Positions 1 through 5,470 of a stretch of DNA of 5,470 nucleotides are shown piece after piece. Origin of the DNA: Rhodospirillaceae bacterium (GTDB lineage: Bacteria > Pseudomonadota > Alphaproteobacteria > UBA8366). Position 1 is the stretch's first letter. Each line of letters opens with the position of its first letter. Position numbers and translations under genes: made by a program. The notes beneath the pieces were generated by a model that saw only the letters and a list, made by a program, of their open reading frames with translations, ran no database searches and was not told the DNA's origin. The stretch is taken from positions 7,840 to 13,309 of the forward strand of contig PBCW01000012.1 of the NCBI GenBank assembly GCA_002718015.1, given 5' to 3'.

Positions 1-41
1 AGATTAAATTAGTACGTGTAACAAGTCTGTCGATAGATCCC

Positions 42-2045
42 ATGAATACTTTTACAGACAATTTGTCCGTCGGTGCCCACACGTCGGACTCGGAAAAAAT
101 TTCGGCAGAAAATAAATCCAACCCTATTCCTAAAGACTTTGATAATAGGTTAAACACAGTTATAGAACAGGCGGCTACAGGCCTCCGACAAATGCAAGCC
201 GATGATGGCCATTGGATTTTCGAACTTGAGGCAGACGCAACAATTCCTGCGGAATATATCCTACTAAATCATTTCACCAATGAGGTTGACCCAATTCTTG
301 AAAAAAAGATTGCGGTTTACCTGCGGGAGCGTCAGGCTGATCATGGTGGCTGGCCTCTTTACCACGATGGTAACTTTGATATTAGCGCTAGTGTGAAAGC
401 ATATTTCGCATTGAAGCTAGCAGGAGAAGACATGGATGCGCCACATATGGTTAAGGCTCGTGCAGCGATTATCAATGCAGGCGGTGCAGCCAAATGCAAC
501 GTATTTACAAGAATTACGCTAGCATTATTTGGCCAAGTGCCGTGGCGTGCAGTTCCAGTTATGCCGGTAGAGATCATGCACCTTCCAAAGTGGTTCTTCT
601 TTCACTTCTCAAAGATTTCCTATTGGTCCCGTACGGTCATAGTACCGCTCCTAATTTTAATGACTAACAAACACCGAGCAGATAATCCCCTTTGTGTCGA
701 TATTCGGGAGCTTTTTCTTATTCCGCCTGAACAGGAAAAAAACTATCTTTCTAATTCTACCGGAACTTTGGCCGGCAAGTTGTTTCTTTTGGTGGATAAA
801 ATACTGCGTTTGATTGATCCCTTGATGCCGCGTAATATTCGGGCAAAAGGAGTAGAGAAGGCCCTCGATTTTATAAATGAACGCCTCAATGGAGAGGACG
901 GTTTAGGGGGTATCTTTCCCGCCATGGCTAATACTGTGATGGTTTTTCACACTTTAGGCATAGATAAAAATAGTGAACAGTATTTGGTTGCTAAAAAGGC
1001 AATTGATAACTTACTAGTGATCAAGGATAAAATAGCCTACTGCCAGCCTTGTTTATCCCCAATATGGGATACAGCATTATCTGCGCAAGCCCTTCTAGAA
1101 ACTGGAGATAGCATTAATACAAAGGCCGCTCACGTATCATTAGCATGGCTCCAGGAGCGACAAGAACTTGAGGTTATTGGTGACTGGGCAGACACTCGCC
1201 CTGACTTGAGGCCAGGGGGTTGGGCATTCCAATATTGGAATAGTCACTACCCGGATGTTGATGACACTTCTGTCGCAGCAATGTCTATAGAACGAGCAAA
1301 AGACCCAAAGTATAAAGAATGCCTTGAGCGAGCAGCCGAGTGGATTATTGGGATGCAAAGCAAAAATGGTGGCTGGGGATCATTTGATGCAGATAATACA
1401 CATTATTGGCTTAATCATATACCATTTGCAGATCACGGCGCACTTCTTGACCCCCCAACTGTTGATGTCTCAGCACGTTGCATCGGCATGCTTATCCAGC
1501 TTGGCTATAATTCCAAAAATGAAACAATAAGGCGTGGGGTTGAGTATCTTAGACTAGAACAGGAAGATGATGGATCATGGTTTGGTCGTTGGGGTACCAA
1601 CTACGTATACGGAACATGGTCCGCCCTGTGTGCTCTTCAAGCAGCTGGCGAAGATATGAATGCTCCGTACATAAGAAAGGCAGTTGAATGGTTAACATCC
1701 AGACAGCGCCCCGATGGTGGTTGGGGTGAAGATGGTGCGAGTTATTGGCATGATCACAAAGATACCTGTAAAGCCAGCACCCCATCCCAAACATCGTGGG
1801 CTCTTCTTGGTTTAATGGCGGCTGGAGAAGTCGACTGCAAAGCTGTTAAAAGCGGGGTTGAGTATTTGCTTCAGGCTCCGCGAGATGGTGCCAAATGGGA
1901 AGAAGAATATTATAACGCTGTCGGTTTCCCTAGGGTATTTTATCTTCGTTATCACGGCTACAGTGTTTTTTTCCCTCTATGGGCCCTAAGTAGGTTTCGT
2001 AATCTCAGTAACTCAAACACTAAATTTCCCTCTTACGGCATTTGA
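42..2045 (+). CDS. shc: squalene-hopene cyclase
   Basis: This enzyme cyclises linear squalene to the pentacyclic hopenes/hopanols at the inner face of the cytoplasmic membrane, the committed step of hopanoid synthesis. The product has 667 residues, normal for the family (about 630-730). The acidic motif that protonates squalene is DVDDTS at residues 405-410 (family consensus DxDDTA). QW-type repeats are visible near 50-59, 97-104, 438-446, 506-514 and 554-562. Against the Alicyclobacillus enzyme recalled from memory, F396, F629, F633, Y634 and Y637 match active-site aromatics. The C-terminal block with GFPRVFYLRYHGY (628-640) is typical. A hydrophobic stretch near 181-207 may be the membrane-contact region. 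The ATG at 42 gives a polar N-terminal extension of about 34 residues. No clear Shine-Dalgarno precedes it, and the frame stays open to the left edge, so the start is less certain than the identity. The next ATG in good context (M51) would delete the first QW repeat. It overlaps hpnG by four bases, implying co-transcription. Confidence 0.97.
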   Translation: MNTFTDNLSVGAHTSDSEKISAENKSNPIPKDFDNRLNTVIEQAATGLRQMQADDGHWIFELEADATIPAEYILLNHFTNEVDPILEKKIAVYLRERQADHGGWPLYHDGNFDISASVKAYFALKLAGEDMDAPHMVKARAAIINAGGAAKCNVFTRITLALFGQVPWRAVPVMPVEIMHLPKWFFFHFSKISYWSRTVIVPLLILMTNKHRADNPLCVDIRELFLIPPEQEKNYLSNSTGTLAGKLFLLVDKILRLIDPLMPRNIRAKGVEKALDFINERLNGEDGLGGIFPAMANTVMVFHTLGIDKNSEQYLVAKKAIDNLLVIKDKIAYCQPCLSPIWDTALSAQALLETGDSINTKAAHVSLAWLQERQELEVIGDWADTRPDLRPGGWAFQYWNSHYPDVDDTSVAAMSIERAKDPKYKECLERAAEWIIGMQSKNGGWGSFDADNTHYWLNHIPFADHGALLDPPTVDVSARCIGMLIQLGYNSKNETIRRGVEYLRLEQEDDGSWFGRWGTNYVYGTWSALCALQAAGEDMNAPYIRKAVEWLTSRQRPDGGWGEDGASYWHDHKDTCKASTPSQTSWALLGLMAAGEVDCKAVKSGVEYLLQAPRDGAKWEEEYYNAVGFPRVFYLRYHGYSVFFPLWALSRFRNLSNSNTKFPSYGI

Positions 2046-2734
2046 GCCAGATTGCAATCATCACCGGAATGCAATTAGAGGCAATATGTATTGCTTCCAT
2101 GAGTAGCATTGTTGGTGCGGATTCAAGGCCTTTGATAAAATGTAGTGGCCCGGGTCCGGATAGTGTATCTGTTGCATGCAATGATCTTGAAAATGAAAAC
2201 ATTACGGGTATTGTGAGTTTTGGTATTGCAGGCGGAATGGATCCAAAACTCAGATCCGGTTCTGTGCTGTTGCCTAAAGCTGTTGTTACCGCTGATGGTG
2301 CTTTTTTTCCAACGGATGACATCTGGCTTCGCTCGGTTGCAGACAATTGGCCCGTCGTTAGAAAGCAAACGCGACAGCTTGGGATTAATAAACTTATCAA
2401 GAGTCCCAATGAAAAAGCGCAATTATTTCAAACGACCGGAGCTCACGCACTCGATATGGAAAGTCATGTGATTGGTGCTTACGCTCAAAAACGTGGAATC
2501 CCGTTTCTCGTGTTAAGATCAATTGCCGACAGTGCCGAAGATACTGTGCCAGAAATCGCGCTCTCAGGAATAGACAAAAATGGAAAGGCTGCTCCATTTT
2601 CTCTTCTAAAAACTCTTATTAAAAGCCCGAGATATTTAACGAAAGTTGCAAAGTTAGCTTACGCAAGCAACGTGGCAATACGAGCCCTTAAAAATATGCC
2701 TGTAAGGTCAATCCATGCTCTATGTAAAGAATAG
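2042..2734 (+). CDS. hpnG: hopanoid-associated phosphorylase / adenosylhopane nucleosidase HpnG
   Basis: HpnG removes adenine from adenosylhopane, giving the ribosyl or phosphoribosyl hopane that feeds bacteriohopanepolyol synthesis. The 230-residue product has the nucleoside phosphorylase fold (PNP/MTAN superfamily). It shows an N-terminal beta strand ending in TGM (8-10), a glycine-rich GIAGGMDPKLRSG segment (61-73), an ALDMES motif (136-141) whose M139-E140 correspond to the ribose-binding Met-Glu of MTAN, and RSIADSAED (159-167), where D163 aligns with the MTAN catalytic aspartate. These alignments are from memory. The start is TTG at 2042-2044, overlapping the shc stop as TTGA. The first ATG in frame (2069) would delete the first beta strand, and upstream the frame closes at TAA 2021-2023 with no ATG or GTG. 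No Shine-Dalgarno is visible, so translation probably depends on ribosomes finishing shc. The position directly behind shc makes the hopanoid-specific role much more likely than general purine salvage. Confidence 0.93.
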   Translation: MSQIAIITGMQLEAICIASMSSIVGADSRPLIKCSGPGPDSVSVACNDLENENITGIVSFGIAGGMDPKLRSGSVLLPKAVVTADGAFFPTDDIWLRSVADNWPVVRKQTRQLGINKLIKSPNEKAQLFQTTGAHALDMESHVIGAYAQKRGIPFLVLRSIADSAEDTVPEIALSGIDKNGKAAPFSLLKTLIKSPRYLTKVAKLAYASNVAIRALKNMPVRSIHALCKE

Positions 2735-2750
2735 AGTGACTAAGCCGTCT

Positions 2751-3980
2751 TTAAGCAGCCCTAACGTTAGACTCTGTACCTGAACCACCCTTGCCGTTAC
2801 TGTTTGGTGCAAGCTGTGCACTTACACGTGTTTTTTTCAAGTCGCCGCCGTGCCTTGAGTCTTCTTCTTCGAGCCTGGTCATAAAATCGCTAACCAATTC
2901 ATCATGGACATAATCGGCCGCTCGTTGGTTCGAGAGATCTATTTCAGGCGCCATTTCACCGTCAGTTTTAATGCCGCGTACAGCGACCATTAATGCCTTT
3001 ATTGGGTTAGAGAAGGTATCATCGACTGCGGTCGCCTCATAACCACTATGCACCATGCAGTTAGCACATTTCTCGTAATTCCCAGTGCCGTATTTATCCC
3101 ACTCTGTCTCTTCCATCAATTCTTTGAAGGAGTTAGCGTACCCCTCTCCCAGAAGGTAACATGGTCGTTGCCACCCAAACACATTGCGAGTAGCCATACC
3201 CCATGGCGTACAATGGTATTCTTCATTTCCAGCCAAAAAGTTGAGGAACAGAGGCGAGGCACTAAATGGCCAAGCACGGCCTTTTTCTTTACCAATCCGA
3301 AAAATATCTCGGAATAAATTTTTGGTTTTCTTTCGAGAAAGGAAATGTTGCTGATCTGGTGCACGTTCATATTCATATCCGGGTGATACAGTAATCGCAT
3401 CAACACCCAGTTCATCAGATGCAAAATCAAAAAATTCTGCCGCTTCATTTGCTGTCATTTGGTCAAACAAGGTACAGTTAACGTTAACCCTAAAACCTCT
3501 GCGTTTGGCTTCTTTTATAGCGTTAATAGCCCTCTGAAATGTCCCGTCTTGATTAACCGCATGGTCATGATGTTCCTCCAGCCCATCAAGATGAACGGAG
3601 AAGGTCAAGTATTGGCTTGGGGTAAATTTATCCAGCCGCTTTTCGAGCAACAAGGCGTTCGTGCACAAATACACAAATTTTTTACGGGAAACTATGCCTT
3701 CCACAATTTCTTTTATTTCTTTATGAAGAAGTGGCTCGCCACCGGGGATTGACACCATCGGTGCCCCACACTCATCCACAGCTTTCATGCAATCATGATA
3801 TGAGAGTCTTTGGTTAAGGATTGGTTTTGGGTAGTCGATCTTACCGCAGCCTGGGCAGGCCAGGTTACACCTAAAAAGCGGTTCAAGCATTAATACCAGG
3901 GGGTATTTTTTTCGACCAAACAAACGCTGTTTGATCAGATAGGTAGCAACTTTGTATTGTTGTATTAACGGAACGGACAT
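2751..3980 (-). CDS. hpnH: radical SAM adenosylhopane synthase HpnH
   Basis: HpnH uses a [4Fe-4S] cluster and S-adenosylmethionine to make a 5'-deoxyadenosyl radical and adds it to diploptene, forming adenosylhopane, the first step of side-chain elongation to C35 hopanoids. The 409-residue product carries the radical SAM motif CNLACPGC (C38, C42, C45), then GGEP (80-83), which binds the SAM amino group. C106 in LCTNALL matches the number and context of the cysteine that, from memory, donates the hydrogen quenching the product radical in the Zymomonas enzyme. The C-terminal part has the block CTPWGMATRNVFGWQRPCY (257-275) and a CANC pair (C305, C308). The last 25-30 residues form a polar, Gly/Ser/Asn-rich tail. 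The start is supported by an AGAGG Shine-Dalgarno five bases upstream. It converges on hpnG and lies 81 bp downstream of ispH, in the same direction. Confidence 0.95.
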   Translation of the reverse strand: MSVPLIQQYKVATYLIKQRLFGRKKYPLVLMLEPLFRCNLACPGCGKIDYPKPILNQRLSYHDCMKAVDECGAPMVSIPGGEPLLHKEIKEIVEGIVSRKKFVYLCTNALLLEKRLDKFTPSQYLTFSVHLDGLEEHHDHAVNQDGTFQRAINAIKEAKRRGFRVNVNCTLFDQMTANEAAEFFDFASDELGVDAITVSPGYEYERAPDQQHFLSRKKTKNLFRDIFRIGKEKGRAWPFSASPLFLNFLAGNEEYHCTPWGMATRNVFGWQRPCYLLGEGYANSFKELMEETEWDKYGTGNYEKCANCMVHSGYEATAVDDTFSNPIKALMVAVRGIKTDGEMAPEIDLSNQRAADYVHDELVSDFMTRLEEEDSRHGGDLKKTRVSAQLAPNSNGKGGSGTESNVRAA

Positions 3981-3985
3981 ACCAG

Positions 3986-3990
3986 CCTCT
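3986..3990 (-). promoter_or_regulatory. ribosome binding site of hpnH
   Basis: The minus strand reads AGAGG followed by CTGGT and then the hpnH ATG, a purine-rich Shine-Dalgarno with a five-base spacer. It fixes the hpnH start at 3980 and shows that hpnH can be translated independently of ispH. Confidence 0.7.
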
Positions 3991-3998
3991 ATAAATCA

Positions 3999-4019
3999 AA
4001 TTCGACTTGTTCACGAATT
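3999..4019 (-). repeat. inverted repeat in the hpnH leader
   Basis: AATTCG (3999-4004) and CGAATT (4014-4019) form perfect 6-bp arms around a 9-base centre, lying 8 bases upstream of the hpnH Shine-Dalgarno within the 81-bp ispH-hpnH spacer. In RNA it could form a modest AU-rich hairpin; as DNA it resembles a dimeric regulator site. The rest of the spacer is AT-rich, with no convincing -10/-35 pair and no U-tract terminator. Function is unknown, and a chance repeat is possible. Confidence 0.3.
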
Positions 4020-4061
4020 AATCGTAACTCTTGAAAGATGAATGTTTATTTTTTCTGCCAA

Positions 4062-4994
4062 TTAAGCTGCAGCTTCGCGAAGCTCTTTTGGTAGCTTAAA
4101 CTGCACATTTTCATTTATACCATCAACTTCTTCTACCTCTATATCTACAAGCTCCCCTAACCGTTTGATTAGATCCTGGACAAGTTTCTCAGGAGCAGAT
4201 GCCCCTGCAGTTATCCCGAGGGTTTCAATATCCTCTAGCCAGTTTTCATTTAAACCAGTAGCATCGTCAATCAAGTAGCTTGGCACATTCAATTCTTTAC
4301 CTATTTCGCTCAATCTCTTTGAATTTGAGCTATTCTGCGCCCCAACCACAAGCAATAAGTCCACCTGCCCCGCGAGCTCCCGCACAGCACTTTGCCGATT
4401 CTGTGTCGCATAACAAATATCCTTCACATCAGGCCCAACAACCGTCGGAAACCGAACCTTTAATGCCTCAATCACATCTTTAGTGTCATCTACACTCAAT
4501 GTCGTCTGAGTAACATAGGCTAATTTGTCAGGGTCTCGCACTTCCAACTTACCCACGTCTTCGGCAGTCGAAACTAAATAGACTTTACCGGGAATGCGAC
4601 CCATTGTTCCAATGACTTCCGGATGACCTTCATGCCCTATTAAAATTATATCATAATCTTTGGCAGAATATCTTTGCCCTTCCTTGTGCACCTTAGCGAC
4701 CAGAGGGCACGTAGCATCGATGACAGGAAGATCTCGGGCTCCCGCAACATCAGCTACTTTCTTTGAAACGCCGTGGGCGCTAAACACTGTGTGTGCGCCA
4801 TCGGGAACTTCGTCAAGCTCTTCAACAAACACGGCCCCTTTAGCCTTTAAATCTTCAACGACTCGTTTATTGTGAACAATTTCGTGGCGTACGTAAACTG
4901 GCGGACCATATTTCTTCAGTGCTAGTTCAACAATATCAATAGCTCGTGTTACACCAGCACAAAATCCCCGAGGCTTTGATAAAATTACACGCAT
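4062..4994 (-). CDS. ispH: 4-hydroxy-3-methylbut-2-enyl diphosphate reductase IspH (LytB)
   Basis: IspH is the last enzyme of the MEP pathway: an iron-sulfur enzyme that reduces HMBPP to IPP and DMAPP, the building blocks of squalene, quinones and undecaprenyl phosphate. The 310-residue product is full length (E. coli about 316). The three cluster-ligating cysteines are C12 (in PRGFCAGV), C96 (in DATCPLV) and C194 (in [10 protein letters not shown]). Substrate-binding residues are visible: H41 (HEIVHN), H74 (SAHGV), H124 and the catalytic E126 (HEGHPE), the TQTTLS segment (162-167), the SSNS block (222-225) and SAPE (266-269). The start has PRGFCAGV at the expected distance and a GAGGA Shine-Dalgarno nine bases upstream. 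The position after CAGV often holds Asp (GVDRAI) but is Thr here. It sits between hpnA and hpnH on the same strand, suggesting precursor supply is coupled to hopanoid synthesis. The 182-bp upstream spacer may hold its own promoter, fitting a gene that is normally essential. Confidence 0.97.
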   Translation of the reverse strand: MRVILSKPRGFCAGVTRAIDIVELALKKYGPPVYVRHEIVHNKRVVEDLKAKGAVFVEELDEVPDGAHTVFSAHGVSKKVADVAGARDLPVIDATCPLVAKVHKEGQRYSAKDYDIILIGHEGHPEVIGTMGRIPGKVYLVSTAEDVGKLEVRDPDKLAYVTQTTLSVDDTKDVIEALKVRFPTVVGPDVKDICYATQNRQSAVRELAGQVDLLLVVGAQNSSNSKRLSEIGKELNVPSYLIDDATGLNENWLEDIETLGITAGASAPEKLVQDLIKRLGELVDIEVEEVDGINENVQFKLPKELREAAA

Positions 4995-5003
4995 TGACTA
5001 TAG

Positions 5004-5008
5004 TCCTC
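5004..5008 (-). promoter_or_regulatory. ribosome binding site of ispH
   Basis: The minus strand reads GAGGA nine bases before the ispH ATG, a good Shine-Dalgarno that supports the start at 4994. A 10-bp palindrome, GACTATAGTC (4996-5005), overlaps it and fills the spacer up to the start codon; it is too short and loopless to call as a regulatory hairpin. Confidence 0.7.
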
Positions 5009-5060
5009 AATCAAATCACTACAGGCTTTGTTATACAAAACCTATTAGATACATTCATAA

Positions 5061-5089
5061 TTCATACCAGCGACCCCGCAACAAGTAAA
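5061..5089 (-). promoter_or_regulatory. candidate sigma-70-type promoter upstream of ispH
   Basis: On the minus strand a -35-like TTTACT (5084-5089) lies exactly 17 bp from a -10-like TATGAA (5061-5066); each matches consensus at four of six positions. The -10 is in the upstream copy of a perfect tandem repeat TATGAAT-TATGAAT (5053-5066). Other candidates in the same spacer are TTTAGA (5123-5128) with TATAGT (5101-5106) at 16 bp, and an isolated TATAAC (5030-5035) with a poor -35. The spacer is AT-rich, so chance matches are expected. Which one is used, if any, cannot be decided by eye. Confidence 0.3.
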
Positions 5090-5097
5090 CACGCTGG
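5067..5097. repeat. inverted repeat CCAGCG-N19-CGCTGG between hpnA and ispH
   Basis: Perfect 6-bp GC-rich arms at 5067-5072 and 5092-5097 stand out in an otherwise AT-rich spacer. They bracket the candidate -35 element of ispH, an operator-like layout. Alternatively the transcript leaving hpnA could form a stem with a long 19-base loop, but no U-run follows, so it does not look like an intrinsic terminator. The remaining spacer (4995-5176) holds no convincing small gene. Confidence 0.3.
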
Positions 5098-5176
5098 CCC
5101 ACTATACCTATGCTAAAATTAATCTAAAATACAGCAATATTGAATGTTACTAAAAACATACCTGTCCGACAAAATA

Positions 5177-5470
5177 TCAAAAATTCTTTAAATAACCATT
5201 TTCCCTATACCACTCAACTGCATCAATGACCGCAGTTTCAGCGGGGCGTGTTTTGTAACCAAGAACCGTTTCTGCTTTTTGAGAGGAAAAATACATTTTT
5301 TTTGCAGCCATTTTCACACTATCAACCGTTACAAACGGTTCCCATTTTCCTGGTCAATACAGAGATTGTCTCAGCAATGTGTGCAACCGGAAGCAAAATC
5401 CGATGAGGAATCTTAATTGTTGGAGGTTTCCGTCCTACCTGATCACAGATGATCGTAAGCATATCAACTA
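5177..5470 (-). CDS. hpnA: hopanoid-associated NAD-dependent sugar epimerase HpnA, 3' part with apparent frameshift
   Basis: This is the C-terminal end of an extended short-chain dehydrogenase (NAD-dependent epimerase family) matching hopanoid-associated HpnA; the gene continues past the right edge. Two frames are needed. Bases 5468-5352 encode 39 residues, including VGRKPP, IPHRILLPVAHIAE and ISVLT. Bases 5350-5180 encode 57 residues beginning GKWEPFVTVDSVKMA, then KMYFSSQKAETVLGY, and ending AVEWYRENGYLKNF before TGA at 5177-5179. Joined without the base at 5351 they read continuously as the usual HpnA C-terminus (LTG(K/R).EPFVTVD..KMA.KKMYFSS.KA...LGY.PRP). As written, the upstream frame stops at TGA 5322-5324, and the downstream frame is closed on its 5' side by TGA 5354-5356. 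The Rossmann NAD-binding and YxxxK regions lie outside the window, so the HpnA assignment rests on the C-terminal pattern and the hopanoid context. The substrate is not established. A sequencing error or a true mutation could explain the break. Confidence 0.75.

Noticed and set aside
1..41. Possible 5' extension of shc, or the tail of an upstream gene
   Set aside because: The shc frame is open to the left edge but contains no ATG, GTG or TTG here. The other two plus frames stop at TAA 5-7 and TAG 10-12, which could be the end of a preceding gene, but too little sequence is visible to say.
1140..1794. Open frames on both strands inside shc
   Set aside because: They overlap a cyclase with unbroken family motifs, have no ribosome binding site or recognisable domain, and look like incidental frames.
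2020..2597. Minus-strand and alternate-frame open frames inside hpnG
   Set aside because: They are shadows of a real gene with clear phosphorylase-family motifs, and their translations show no recognisable family.
2732..2777. Hairpin AGAGT-CTAA/TTAG-ACTCT and palindrome CTAACGTTAG as a bidirectional terminator between hpnG and hpnH
   Set aside because: The long stem has a bulge and a 23-base loop, competes with the short palindrome, and neither strand has a U-run after it.
3048..3752. Open frames overlapping hpnH, including a 110-codon minus-strand frame at 3116-3448
   Set aside because: They overlap the conserved radical SAM gene in another frame and show no plausible protein features.
4280..4875. 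Plus-strand open frames antisense to ispH
   Set aside because: They are complementary to conserved IspH coding sequence and have low-complexity translations without a family signature.
1..5470. tRNA or rRNA genes, CRISPR arrays, insertion sequences, attachment sites
   Set aside because: Almost all of the window is coding; the spacers show no cloverleaf, regularly spaced repeats, transposase fragments or long terminal inverted repeats.

Overview
The window is part of a hopanoid (bacterial triterpenoid) biosynthesis locus. All recognised genes belong to isoprenoid or hopanoid metabolism. The base composition is moderately AT-rich (mid-40s % GC by eye). The protein sequences look proteobacterial, most likely from an alphaproteobacterium; that placement is an impression from memory of homologues, not a search result.

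Layout. On the plus strand, shc (squalene-hopene cyclase, 42-2045) is followed with a 4-base overlap by hpnG (adenosylhopane nucleosidase/phosphorylase family, 2042-2734). On the minus strand, reading right to left, come the 3' part of an hpnA-like sugar epimerase (5177 to beyond the right edge), a 182-bp spacer, ispH (4062-4994), an 81-bp spacer and hpnH (radical SAM adenosylhopane synthase, 2751-3980). hpnG and hpnH converge with only 16 bp between their stop codons. No gene-free stretch exceeds 300 bases.

How the genes work together. IspH makes the C5 isoprenoid precursors (IPP and DMAPP) of squalene. Shc cyclises squalene to hopene (diploptene). HpnH adds a 5'-deoxyadenosyl group to diploptene to give adenosylhopane. 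HpnG removes adenine to give the ribosyl or phosphoribosyl hopane that leads to C35 bacteriohopanepolyols. HpnA is predicted to act on a sugar or nucleotide-sugar substrate; its exact role is not established.

The points most worth a second look are an apparent one-base frameshift in hpnA at about 5351, the head-on arrangement of hpnG and hpnH (consecutive pathway steps), the TTG start of hpnG, the placement of ispH inside the hopanoid locus, and an operator-like inverted repeat around a candidate promoter upstream of ispH. I see no evidence for a wholly new system: this is a recognisable hopanoid locus with an unusual gene arrangement.
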